Part shown: positions 44,903 to 57,699 of the stretch, in pieces | Layout: each line of letters starts with the position of its first letter | Numbering within the stretch: position 1 is the first letter of the stretch | From: Hypericum androsaemum | Lineage: Eukaryota > Streptophyta > Magnoliopsida > Malpighiales > Hypericaceae | DNA: 64,000 nt | NCBI GenBank assembly: GCA_963995505.1 | Contig: OZ023180.1 | Coordinates: forward strand, 9,867,301-9,931,300 | Direction: 5' to 3' | Made by a program: the position numbers and the translations under genes | Notes under the pieces: generated by a model | Database searches by the model: none | What the model saw: the letters and a program-made list of their open reading frames with translations, nothing else | What the model was told of the DNA's origin: nothing

Positions 44903-47900
44903 CTTTCCATGCCTTTTCCTTGCCTTTTCTTTCCTTTTTTTGCATTTTCTTGCCTTTTCTTTCCTTTTCTTGCCTTTTCTTGCCTTTTCTTGACTTTTCA
45001 TACCTTTTCTTGCCTTATCTTGCCTTTCCATTCCTTATCTTGCCTATTCTTACCTTATTTTTCCTTTTCTTGCCTTTTCTTTCCTATTCCGACCTTTGCA
45101 TTGCCTTTTCTTGCCTTTTGATTCCTTATCTTACCATTTCTTGCCTTTTCCTTGCCTTTTCTTTCCTTTTCTTGCTTTATCTGTCCTTTTCTTGCCTCAT
45201 CTTTCATTTTCATTTCTTTTCTTGCCTTTCCTTCCCTTATCTTGCCTTATCTTGCCTTTTCCTTACACTTTGTTTCCTTTTCTTGTCTTTCCTTTCTTTT
45301 TCTTGCCTTATCTTGCCTTATCTTGCATTTTCTTGCCTTATCTTGCCTTTTCTTGCCCTTTCTTTGCTTTTCTTACCTTTTCTTGCCTTTTCTCACCTTT
45401 TCATCCCTTTTCTTGCCTTTTCATGCCTTTTCCTTGCCTTTTCTTGCCTTATGTTACCTTTTCTTGCCTTTTCCTTTCCTTTTTTTACCTTATCTTGCCT
45501 TTTTCTTGCATTTTCTTGCCTTTTCATGCCTTTTCCTTGCCTTTTTTTTACCTTATCTTGCCTTTTTCTTTAATTTTCTTTCCTTTTCATGCCTTTTCCA
45601 TACCTTATCTTGCCTTATCTTGCCTTTTCTTTCCCTTTCATTCCTTTTCTTACCTTTTTTTGCCTTTTCTTGCCTTTTCATTCCTTTTCTTGCCTTTTCG
45701 TGCCTTTTCCTTTCCTTTTTGTGCCTTATCTTACCTTTTGTTGCCTTTTTTTGCCTTTTCTTTCCTTTTCTTGTCTTTTATTTCCTTTTCTTGCCTTATC
45801 TTTCCTTTTCTTTCATTTTCTTGCCTTTACTTGCCTTTTCTTGCCTTTTCTTTCCGTATCTTTCCTTATATTTTCTTTTCTTTCCTTTTCTTGCCTTTTC
45901 TTGCATTATCTTGCCTTTTCTTACCTTTTCTTGACTTTTATCGCCTTTTCATCCCTTTTCTTGACTTTTCATGCCTTTTCATTGCCTTTTTTTGCCTTAT
46001 GTTGCTTATTCTTGCCTTTTCTTAACTTTTCCTTGCATTTTCTTTCCCTTTCTTCCCTTGTCTTTTCTTTTCTTCCATTTTCTTGTCTTTTCATGACTTT
46101 TCCTTGCCTTTTCTTGCCTTATCTTCCATTTTCTTGCCTTTTCTTACCTTTTCTTGCTTTTCATGCCTTTTCCATTCTTTTTCTTTCCTTATCTTTCCTT
46201 TTCTTGCCTTTTCCATGCCTTTTCCTTGCCTTTTCTTTCCTTTTCTTCCTTTTTCTTGCCTTTTCTTTCCTTTTCTTCCCTTTTCATGCCTTTTCTTGTA
46301 TTATCTTTCCTTTTCTTGCCTTTTCATGCCTTTTCCATGCCTTTTCTTGCATTTTCTTTCCTTTTCTTGCCTTCTCTTGCCTCTTCTTGACTTTTCGTGC
46401 CTTTTCTTGACTTTTCATACCTTTTCTTGCCTTATCTTGCCTTTTCTTGCCATATCTTGCCTTTCCATTCCTTATCTTGCCTATTCTTACCTTATTTTTC
46501 CTTTTCTTGCCTTTTCATACCTTTTCTTGCCTTTTCTTTCCTATTCTTGCCTTTTCATTGCCTTTTCTTGCCTTTTGTTTCCTTATCTTTCCATTTCTTG
46601 CCTTTTTCTTGCCTTTTCTTTCCTTTTCTTGCCTTATCTTTCCTTTTCTTGCCTTATCTTTCCTTTTCTTGCATCATCTTTCATTTTCTTTTCTTTTCTT
46701 GCCTTTCCTTCCCTTATCTTGCCTTATTTAGCCTTTTCTTGTCTTATCATTCCTTTTCTTTCCTTTTCCTTGACTTTTCTTTCCTTTTCTTGCCTTATCT
46801 TGCCTTATCTTGCCTTTTCCTTACCCTTTGTTTCCTTTTCTTGTCTGTCATTCCCATTTCTTACCTTATCTTGCCCTATCTTGCCTTTTCTTGCCTTATC
46901 TCGTCTTTTCTTGCCCTTTCTTTGCTTTTCTTGCCTTTTCTTACCTTTTCTTGCCTTTTTCTTGCTTTTTCTTGCATTTTCTGGCCTTTTCATGCCATTT
47001 ACATGCCTTTTCTTGCCTTTTCCTTACCTTTTCATTCCCTGCCTTATCTTTCATTTTCTTGCCTTTTCTTGCCTTATCATTCCTTTTCTTGCCTTTTCTT
47101 GCCATTTCTATGCCTTTTCTGGCCTTTTCTTTCCTTTTCTTGCCTTTTCTTACCGTTTCTTGACTTCTCTTGCCTTTTATTCAGTTTTTATGCCTTTTCT
47201 TGCCATATCTTGCCTTTCCAATCCTTATCTTGCCTTTTCTTACCTTTTATTGCCTTTTCTTGCCTTTTCATAGGTTTTCTTGCATTTTCTTTCCTTTTCT
47301 TGCCTATTCATGCCTTTTCCTTACCTGATCTTGCCTTATCTTGCATTATCTTTCCTTTTCCTTGCCTTTTCTTTCATTTTCTTAACTTTTCTTGCCTTAT
47401 CTTGCCTTATCTTTCCTTTTCTTACCTTATCTTGACTTATCTTGCCTTTTCCTTTTCCTTTCTTTCCTTTTCTTGGTTTTTCATGCCTTTTCTTGCTTTT
47501 TCATTCCTTTTCTTGTCTTTTCATGCCTTTTCCTTGCCTTTTCTTGCCTTATGTTACCATTTCTTGCCTTTTCCTTACCTTTTTTTACCTTATCTTGCCT
47601 TTTTCTTGCAGTTTCTTGCCTTTTCATGCCTTTTCCATACCTTTTCTCGCCTTTTCTTTCCTTTTCTTGCCTATTTCTTGCCTTTTCTGGCCTTTTCGTT
47701 TCCTTTTTCTGTCTTATCTTTTCTTTTCTTGCCTTATCTCACCTTTTCTTTCCTTTTCTTGCCTTTTCTTGCCTTTTCTTGCGTTATCTAACCTTTTCTT
47801 GAGTTTTCTTGCCTTTTCAAGCCTTTTTGTGCCTTTCCTTGCCTTTTCTTTCCTTATCTTACCTTTTTGTTGCCTTTTCAGGCCTTTTCATGCCTTTTCT

Positions 47901-50900
47901 TTCCTTTTCTTTCCTTGTCTTTCCTTTTTCTTGCCTTTCCTTTTCCTTGCCTTTTCTTGCCTTATCTTGCCATATCTTTCCTTTTCTTTCCTTTTATTTC
48001 CTTTTCTTGCCTTTGCTTGCCTTATCTTTCCTTTTCTTTCCTTTTCTTGCCTTTTCTTTCCATTCCTTGCCTTTTCTCGCCTTTTCTTCACTTTTCTTAC
48101 ATTTTCATGCCTTTTCCTTGCATTTTCTTGCATTATGTTGCCTTTTCTTGCCATATGTTGCCTTTTCTTGCCTTTTCCTTACCTTTTCTTACCTTTTCTT
48201 GCCTTTTCCTTGCCTTTTCTTACCTTTTCTTGCCTTTTCTCGCCTTCTCTTGCCTTTTCTTGCCTTTACTTGCCTTTTCCTTGCCTTTTCTTACCTTTTC
48301 TTGCCTTTTTCTTGCCTTATTTTGCCTTTTCCTGCCTTTTCATGTCTTTTCCATGGCTTTTCTTTTCTTGTCTTGCCTTTTCCTTGCCTTTTCATTCCTT
48401 TTCTTGCCTTATCTTGCCTTATCTTGCCTTTTCTTTGCCTTTTCTTTCCTTTTCTTGCCTTTTCTTGCCTTTTCTTTTCTTTTCTTGCCTTTTCTTTCCT
48501 TTTCTTGCCTTTTCTTGACTTCTCTTGCCTTTTCTTGACTTTTATTGCCTTTTCTTACCATATCTTGCCTTTCCATTCCTTATCTTGCCTTTTCTTACCT
48601 TATTTTGCCTTTTCTTGTCTTTTCATACATTTTCTTGCCTTTTCTTTCCTTTTCTTGCCTATTCATGCCTTTTCCTTGCCTTTTCTTGCCTTTTCTTTCC
48701 TTATCTTGCCTTTTCTTACCTTTTCCTTGCCTTTTCTTTCTTGTTCTTGCCTTATCTTTCCTTTTCTTGCCTCATCTTTTATTTTCTTTTCTTTTCTTGT
48801 ATTTCCTTACCTTATCTTGCATTTTCTTGCCTTATCTTTCCTTTTCTTTCCTTTTCTTACCTTTTCTTGCCTTTTCTTGCCTTTTCGTGCCTTATCTTGC
48901 CTTTTCCTTGCCTTTTCTTACCTTTTCTTGCCTTTTTCTTGCCTTATTTTGCCTTTTCTTGCCTTTTCATGTCTTTTCCATGGCTTTTCTTTTCTTATCT
49001 TGCCTTTTCCTTGCCTTTTCATTCCTTTTCTTGCCTTATCTTGCCTTTTCTTGCATTTTCCTTGCCTTTTCTTTCCTTTTCTTGCCTTTTCTTGCTTTTT
49101 CTTTCCTTTTCTTGCCTTTTCTTTCCTTTTCTTGCCTTTTCTTGACTTCTCTTGCCTTTTCCTGACTTTTCATGCCTTTTCTTGCCATATCTTGCTTTTC
49201 CATTCCTTAACTTGCCTTTTCTTGCCTTATATTGCCTTTTCTTGCCTCTTCATACATTTTCTTGCCTTTTCTTTCCTTTTCTTGCCTATTCATGCCTTTT
49301 CCATGCCTTTTCTTGCCTTTTCTTTACTTATCTTGCATTTTCTTACCTTTTCCTTGCCTTTTCTTTCCTTTTCTTGCCTTATCTTAACTCTTCTTACCTC
49401 ATCTTTCATTTTCTTTTCTTTTCTTGCATTTCCTTACCTAATCTTGCCTTTTCTTGCCTTATCTTCGCTTTTTTTCCTTTTCTTGCCTTTTCTTTCCTTT
49501 TCTTGCCTTTTCTCGCCTTTTCTTCCCTTTTCTTGCCTTTTTATGCCTTTTCCTTGCCTTTTCTTGCCTTATTTTACCTTTTCTTGAATGTTCTTACCTT
49601 TTCTTGCATTTTCCTTGCCTTTTCTTATATTTTCTGGCCTTTTCTTCCCTTTTGTTGCATTTTCATGCCTTTTCTTGCTTTATCTCACCTTTTCTTGGCT
49701 TTTCCTTGCCTTTTCTTGCCTTTTTCTTGCCTTATCTTGCCTTTTCTTGCCTTTTCATTCCTTTTCCATGCCTTTTCTTTTCCTATCTTGCCTTTTCTTA
49801 CCTTTTCCTTGCCTTTTCATTCCTTTTCTTGCCTTTTCTTGCCTTATCTTGCCTTTTCCTTGCCTTTTGTTTCCTTTTCTTGCCTTTTCTTGGCTATTCC
49901 ATGCCTTTTCTTGCATTTTCTTTCCTTTTCTTGCCTTTTCTTGCCTTTTCCATGCCTTTTCTTGCCTTTTCTTTCCTTTTCTTGCTTTTTCAGGCCTTTT
50001 CTTACCATATCTTGCCTTTTCATTCCTTATCTTGCCTTTTCTTGCCTTTTCATTTCCTGTTCTTGCCTTTTCATACCTTTTACATGCCTTTTCTTTCCTT
50101 TTCTTGCCTATTTCTTGCCTTATCTAGCATTTTCTTTCCTTTTCTTGCCTTTTAATGCCTTTTCCTTGCCTTATCTTCCCTTTTCCTTGTCTTTTCTTAC
50201 CTTTTCTTGCCTTTTCATGCCTTTTCAAGCTTTTTCCTAGCCTTTTCTTGCCTTTTCTTTCCTTTTCATGCCTTTTCCTTGCCCTTTCTTACCTTATCTA
50301 GCCTTTTTCTTGAATTTTCTTGCCTTTTCATGCCTTTTCCATACCTTTTCTTGCCTTTTTTTCCTTTTCTTGCATTTTCTTGCGTATTCCTGGCCTTTTC
50401 TTACATTTTCCTTTCCTTTTTCGGCCTGATCTTGCCTTTCTTGCCATATCTTTCCTTTTATTTTCCTTTCATTCCTTTTCTTGACTTTTCATGCCTTTTC
50501 TTGCATTTTCTTACCTTTTCTTGCCTTTTCTTGCCTTTACTTTCTTTTTCTTGCCTATTCGTACCTTTTCCTTACCTTTTTGTGCCTTATCTTGCCTTAT
50601 CTTGCCTTATCTTATCTTTTGTTACCTTTTTTTTTGCCTTTTCTTGCCTTTTCTTTCCTTTTCCTTGCCTTTTCTTGCCTTTTCTTACCTTATCTTGCCT
50701 TATCTTTCCTTTTCTTTCCTTTTCTTACATTTTCTTGCTTTATTTTGCATTTTCTTGCCTTTTCTTGCCTTTTCTTTCCTTATCTTTCCTTATCTTTTCT
50801 TTTCTTTCCTTTTCATGCCTTTTCTTGCCTTATCTTGCCTTTTCTTACCTTTTCTTGCCTTTTCTAGCCTTTTCATCCCTTTTCTTGCCTTTTTATGCCT

Positions 50901-53900
50901 TTTCCTTGCCTTTTCTTGCCTTATGTTGCCTATTCTTGCCTTTTCCTTGCCTTTTCTTACCTTTTCTTGCCTTTTCCTTGCCTTTTCTTTCCCTTTCTTC
51001 CCTTTTCTTGCCTTTTCATGCCTTTTCCATGCCTTTTCTTGCCTTATCTTCCATTTTCTTGCCTTTTCTTACCTTTTCTTGCCTTTTCATGCCTTTTCCA
51101 TTCTTTTTCTTTCCTTATCTTTCCTTTTCTTGCCTTTTCCATGCCTTTTCCTTGCCTTTTCATGCGTTTTCTTGCCATTTCTTTCCTTTTCATGCCTTTT
51201 CAATGCCTTTTCATGCATTTTCTTTCCTTTTCTTGCCTTTCCATTCCTTCTCTTGCCTATTCTTACCTTATTTTTCCTATTCTTGCCCTTTCTTTCCTAT
51301 TCTTGCCTTTTCATTGCCTTTTCTTGCCTTTTGTTTTCTTATCTTACCATTTCTTGCCTTTTCCTTGCCTTTTCTTTCCTTTTCTTGCCTTTTCTTTACT
51401 TTTCTTGCCTCATCTTTCATTTTCTTTTCTTTTCTTGCCTTTCCTTCCCTTATCATGCCTTATCTTCCCTTTTCTTGCCTTATCTTTCCTTTTTTTTCCT
51501 TTTCTTTCCTTTTCCTTTCCTTTTCTTTCCTTTTCTAGCCTTATCTTGCCTTATCTTGCATTTTCTTGCCTTATCTTCCTTTTCTTGCCCTTTCTTTGCT
51601 TTTCTTGCCTTTTCTTGCCTTTTCTTGCCTTATCTTTCCTTTTCATTCCTTTTCTTGCATTTTTCTTGCCTTTTCTTGCCTTATCCTGCCTTATCTTGCC
51701 TTAACTTGCCTTTTCCTTGCATTTTCCTTCCTTTTCTTGTCTTATTTTGCTTTATCTTTCCTTTTCTTACATTTTCTTTCCTTTTCTTGCCTTATCTTAC
51801 TTTTCTTACCTTTTCAAGCCTTTTCTTGCCTTTTCTTGCCTTTTCTTACCTTATATTTCTTTTTTTACCTTTTTTTGCCTTTTCCTTACCTTCTCTTGCC
51901 TTTTCTTGCCTTTTTCTTGCCTTTTCTTGCTTTTCATGCCTTTTCCATGCCTTTTCTTGCCTTTTCCTTGCCTTTTCTTACCTTTTCTTGCATTTTTGTT
52001 CCTTTTTTTTTCCTTTTCTTGCCTTAACTTGCCTTTTCTTCTAGCCCTTTCTTCCCTAATCTAGCCTTAGCTTACATTTTCTTGCCTTATCTTTCCTTTT
52101 CTGGCCTTTTCCATGCCTTTTCTTCCCTTTTCTTTCCTTTTCTTCCCTTTTCTTTCCTTTTCCTTTCCTTTTCTTGCTTTATCTTTCCTTTTCTTTCCTT
52201 TGCTTGCCTTTTTCTTGCCTTATCTTCCCTTATCTTGCATTTTGTTGCCTTATCTTGCCTTATCTTGCCTTTTCCTTGCCTTTTCCATTCTTTTCTTATC
52301 TTATTTTCCCTTATCTTTCCTTTTCTTGCCTTTTCTTTCCTTTTCTTGCCTTATCTTACTTTTCTTACCTTTTCAAGCCTTTTCTTGCCTTTTCTTGCCT
52401 TTTCTTTACCTTTCCTTGCCTTTTTCCTACATTGTCTTGCTTTTCATGCCTTTTGCATGCCTGTTCTTGCCTTTTCCATGCCTTTTCTTGCCTTTTCTCA
52501 CATTTTCCTGCCTTTTCCTTGCCTTTTCTTGCCTTAACTTGCCTTTTCTTGCCTTTTTCTAGCCTTTTCTTTCCTTTTCTTGCCATTTTTTGACTAATCT
52601 TACCTTTTCTTGCGTTATCTTACCTTTTCTTTCCTTTTCTTGCCTTATCTTTCCTTTTCTATCCTTTTCCATACCTTTTCTTCAGTTTTCTTCCCTATTC
52701 TTCCATTCTCTTTCCTTTTCCTTGCCTTTTCTTGCCTTTTCCATTCCTTTTCCATGCCTTTTCTTCCCTTTTCTTCCCTTTTCTTGCATTTTCTTTCCTT
52801 TTCCTTGCCTTATCTTTCCTTTTCTTGCCTTTGCTTGCCTTTTCTTGCCTTATCTTCCCTTTTATTTCCTTTTCTTGCATTTTCTTTGCCTTTTCTTACC
52901 TTATCTTTCCTTTTCTTGCCTTTTCATGCCTTTTCCGTTCCTTTTCTTGCCTTTTCTTTCCTTACTTGCCTTTTCTTGCCTTATCTTGCCTTTTATTGCA
53001 TTTCCTTGCCTTTTCCTTGCCTTATCTTACCTTTTCTTGCATTTTCCTTAAATTTTCTTACCTTTTCCTTGCCTATTCATGCATTTTCCATGCCTTTTCT
53101 TTCCTTATCTTTCCTTTTCTTGCCTTTTCCTTGCCATTTCCTTGCCTTTTCTTTCCTTTTCTTGCCTTATCTTACATTTTCTTGCCTTTTCTTGCCTTTT
53201 CTTTCCTTTTCTTGGCTTTTCCATGCCTTTTCTTCCCTTTTCTTTCCTTTTCTTCCCTCTTCTTCCCTTTTCTTCCCTTTTCTTTCCTGTTCTTTTCTTG
53301 CCTTATCTTACCTTTTCTTGCCTTTTCTTGCCTTTTCTTTCCTTTTCTATCCTTTTGGTGCCATTTCCATTCCTTTTCTTGCCTTTCCTTTCCTTTTCTT
53401 GCCTTTTCTTTCCTCTTCTAGCCTTTTCTTGCCTTTTTTTGAATTATCTGTCCTTTTCTTCGTTTTCATTACTTTTCATGCCTTTTCTTGCTTTATCTTG
53501 CCTTATCTTGCCCTTTCATTCCTTATCTTGCCTTTTCTTACCTTATCTTGCCTTTTCTGGACTTTTAATGCCTTTTCTTTCCTTTTCTTGTTTTTTCATG
53601 CCTTTTCCTTGCCTTTTCTTGCCTTTTCTTTTCTTATATTGCCTTTTCTTGCCTTTTCCATTCCTTTTCTTACCTTTCCTTGCCCTTTCTTTCCTTTTCT
53701 TGCCTTTTCCATGCCTTTTCCATGCCTTTTCTTCCCTCTTCTTCCATTTTCTTTCCTTTTCCTTGCCTTTTCTTGCCTTATCTTCCCTTATCTTTCCTTT
53801 TCTTGCATTTTCCTAGCCTTTTCTTACCTTATCTTTCCTATTCTTGCCTTTTCATGCCTTTTGCCTTTCCTTTTCTTTCCTTATCTTGCCTTTTCATGCC

Positions 53901-54159
53901 TTATCTTGCCTTTTCTTGCATTTTCCTTGTCTTTTCTTACCTTTTCCTTGCCTTTTCATTCATTTTCCATGCCTTTTCTTTCCTTATCTTTCCTTATCTT
54001 GCCCTTTCCTTGCCATTTCCTTGCCTTTTCTTTCCTTTTCTTGCCTTATCTTACCTTTTCTTGCCTTTTCTTTCCTTTTCTTGCCTTTTAATGCCATTTC
54101 CATGCCTTTTCTTGCTTTTCCTTTCCTTTTCTTGCCTCTTCTAGCCTTTTCTTGCCTTT

Positions 54160-55615
54160 TCTTGACTTATCTGTCCTTTAATTCATTTTCTTTACTTTTC
54201 ATGCCTTTTCTTGCTTTATCTTGCCTTATCTTGCCCTTTCATTCCTTATCTTGCCTTTTCTTACCTTATCTTGCCTTTTCTGAACTTTTAATGCCTTTTC
54301 TTTAATTTTCTTGTCTTTTCATGCCTTTTCCTTGCCTTTTCTTTCCTTATCTTGCCTTTTCTTGCCTTTTCCTTTCCTTTTCTTACCTTTCCTTGCCCTT
54401 TCTTTCCTTTTCTTGCCTTTTCTTGCATTTTCTTGCTTTATCTTTCCTTTTCTTGCCTTTGAATGCCTTTTTCATGCCTTTTCTTACCTTTTCTTGCCTT
54501 TTCCTTGCCTTTTCCTTCCCTTTTCTTGCCTTATCTTGCCTTTTCCTTGCCTTTTCTTTCCTTATCTTGCCTTTTCTTACCTTATATTTGCCTTATCTTT
54601 CCTTTTCTTGCCTTTTCTTTCCTTTTCTTGCCCTATGTTTCCTTTTCTTACCTTTTCTTGCCTTTTCCTTGCCTTTTCTTGCCTTTTTTACCTTATCTGT
54701 CCTTTTTTTGCCTTTTCTTGCCTTTTCCTAACCTTTTTTTACCATATCTTGCCTTTTTCTTGCATTTTCTTACCATTTAATGCCTTTTCCATACATTTTC
54801 TTGCCTTTTCTTTCCTTTTCTTGCCTATTCCTTGCCTTTTCTTGCCTTTTCCTTGCCTTTTTCTGCCTTATCTTGCCTTTCTTGCCTGATCTTGCCTTAT
54901 CTTTCCTTATCTTGCATTTTCTTGCCTTAGCTTGCCTTTTCTTACCTTTTCTTGCCTTTTCTTGCATTTTCTTTCCTTTTCTTTCCTTATCTCACCTTTT
55001 CTTGCCTTTTCTTTATTTTTCTTGCCTTTTTGTGCCTTTTTATTGTCTTTTCTTGCCTTTTCTTTCTTTTTTCTTGCCTTTTCTTGCCTTTTCGTTCCTC
55101 ATCTTTCCTTATCTTTTCTTTTCTTTCATTTTCTTGCCTTTTCTTGCCTTTTTTTGCCTTTTCTCACCTTTTCATCCCTTTTTTTGCCTTTTCATGTCTT
55201 TTCCTTGCCTTTTCTTGCCTTATGTTGCATATTCTTGCCTTTTCCTTGCCTTTTCTTACCTTTTCTTGCATTTTCCTTGCCTTTTCTTTCCCTTTCTTCC
55301 CTTTTCTTTCCTTTTCTTCCCTTTTCTTGCCTTTTCCTTGCCTTTTCTTGCCTTGTCTTCCATTTTCTTGCCATTTTCTTGCCTTTTCTTACCTTTTCTT
55401 GCTTTTTCATGCCTTTTCCATTCTTTTTCTTTCCTTATCTTTCCTTTTCTTGCCTTTTCCATGCCTTTTCCTTGCCTTTTCTTTCCTTTTCTTACTTTTT
55501 CCTGCCTTTTCTTTCCTTTTCTTGCCTTTTCATGCCTTTTCCATGCCTTTTCTTGCATTTTCCTTCCTTTTCTTGCCTTTTCTTAACTTTTGTTGCCTTT
55601 TCTTGACTTTTCATG
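54160..55615. repeat. Higher-order block, first copy (second at 57700-59150)
   Basis: Strings such as tctgtcctttaattc (54172 and 57713), ttgcctttgaatgccttttt (about 54454 and 57994) and taccatttaatgccttttcc (about 54770 and 58300) recur in order at offsets of 3530-3540 bp. About 1.5 kb is shared. Confidence 0.75.
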
Positions 55616-56019
55616 CATTTTCTTGACTTATCTTGCCTTTTCTTGCCTTATCTTGCCTTTCCATTTCATAGCTTGCCTATTCTTATCTTATTTTTCCTTT
55701 TCTTGCCTTTTGTTTCCTTATCTTACCATTTCTTGCCTTTTCCTTGCCTTTTCTTTCCTTTTCTTGCCTTATCTTTCCTTTTCTTGCCTCATCTTTCATT
55801 TTCTTTTCTTTTCTTGCCCTTCCTTCCCTTATCTTGCCTTATCTTGCCTTTTCTTGCCTTATTTTTCCTTTTCTTTCCTTTTCTTTCCTTTTCCTTGCCT
55901 TTTCTTTCCTTTTCTTTCCTTATCTTGCCTTTTCCTTACCCTTTGTTTCCTTATCTTGCCTTTTCTAGCCCTTTCCTTGCATTTTCCTTCCTTTTCTTGT
56001 CTTATTTTGCTTTATCTTT

Positions 56020-56995
56020 CCTTTTCTTACATTTTCCTTCCTTTTCTTGCCTTATCTTACTTTTCTTACCTTTTCAAGCCTTTTCTTGCCTTTTCTTGCC
56101 TTATCTTACCTTATATTTCTTTTTTTACCTTTTCTTGCCTTTTCCTTACCTTTTCTTACCTTTTCTTGCCTTTTTCTTAGTTTTCATGCCTTTTCCATGC
56201 CTTTTCTTGCCTTTTCCTTGCCTTTTCTTACATTTTCTTGCATTTTTATTCCTTTTATTTTGCCTTTTCTTGCCTTAACTTGCCTTTTCTTGCCTTTGTC
56301 TATCCTTTTCTTTCCTTTTCTAGCCCTTTCTTCCCTAATCTAGCCTTAGCTTACGTTTTCTTCCCTAATCTTTCCTTTTCTGGCCTTTTCCATGCCTTTT
56401 CTTCCCTTTTCTTTCCTTTTCTTCCCTTTTCTTTCCTTTTCCTTTCCTTTTCTTGCTTTATCTTTCCTTTTCTTTCCTTTGCTTGCCTTTTTCTTGCCTT
56501 ATCTTCCCTTTTCTTACATTTTCCTTCCTTTTCTTGCCTTATCTTACTTTTCTTACCTTTTCAAGCCTTTTCTTGCCTTTTCTTGCCTTATCTTACCTTA
56601 TATTTCTTTTTTTTACCTTTTCTTGCCTTTTCCTTACCTTTTCTTGCCTTTTCTTGCCTTTTTCTTAGTTTTCATGCCTTTTCCATGCCTTTTCTTGCCT
56701 TTTCCTTGCCTTTTCTTACATTTTCTTGCATTTTTGTTCCTTTTATTTTGCCTTTTCTTGCCTTAACTTGCCTTTTCTTGCCTTTTTCTATCCTTTTCTT
56801 TCCTTTTCTAGCCCTTTCTTCCCTAATCTAGCCTTAGCTTACGTTTTCTTCCCTAATCTTTCCTTTTCTGGCCTTTTCCATGCCTTTTCTTCCCTTTTCT
56901 TTCCTTTTCTTCCCTTTTCTTTCCTTTTCCTTTCCTTTTCTTGCTTTATCTTTCCTTTTCTTTCCTTTGCTTGCCTTTTTCTTGCCTTATCTTCC
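56020..56995. repeat. 488-bp direct tandem duplication within the satellite
   Basis: The run from ttacattttccttccttttc through ttgccttatcttccctt occurs twice in succession, offset 488 bp (for example ccctaatctagccttagctt near 56333 and 56821). A single related copy lies at about 51770-52230, so the tandem state is derived. Copies differ only by a few bases. Confidence 0.8.
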
Positions 56996-57699
56996 CTTAT
57001 CTTGCATTTTCTTGCGTTTTCTTGCCTTATCTTGCCTTATCTTGCCTTTTCCTTGCCTTTTCCATTCTTTTCTTATCTTATTTTGCCTTATCTTTCCTTT
57101 TCTTGCCTTTTCTTTCCTTTTCTTGCCTTATCTTACTTTTCTTACCTTTTCAAGCCTTTTCTTGCCTTTTCTTTACCTTTTCTTGCCTTTTTCCTACATT
57201 TTCTTGCTTTTCATGCCTTTTGCATGCCTGTTCTTGCCTTTTCCATGCCTTTTCTTGCCTTTTCTCACATTTTCCTGCCTTTTCCATGCCTTTTCTTGCT
57301 TTAACTTGCCTTTTCTTTCCTTTTTCTAGCCATTTCTTTCCTTTTCTTGCCATTTGTTGACTAATCTTGCCTTTTCTTGCGTTATCTTACCTTTTCTTTC
57401 CTTTTCTTGCCTTATCTTTCCTTTTCTATCCTTTTCCATAAATTTTCTTCAGTTTTCTTCCCTATTCTTCCATTTTCATTCCTTTTCCTTGCCTTTTCTT
57501 GCCTTTTCCATTCCTTTTCCATGCCTTTTCATCCCTTCTCTTAGCTTTTCTTGCATTTTCTTTCCTTTTCCTTGCCTTATCTTTCCTTTTCTTGCCTTTG
57601 CTTGCCTTTTCTTGCCTTATCTTGCCTTTTCTTGCCTTATCTGTCCTTTTCTTGCCTTATCTTGCCTTTTCTTGCCTTATCTTTCCTTTTCTTGCCTTT

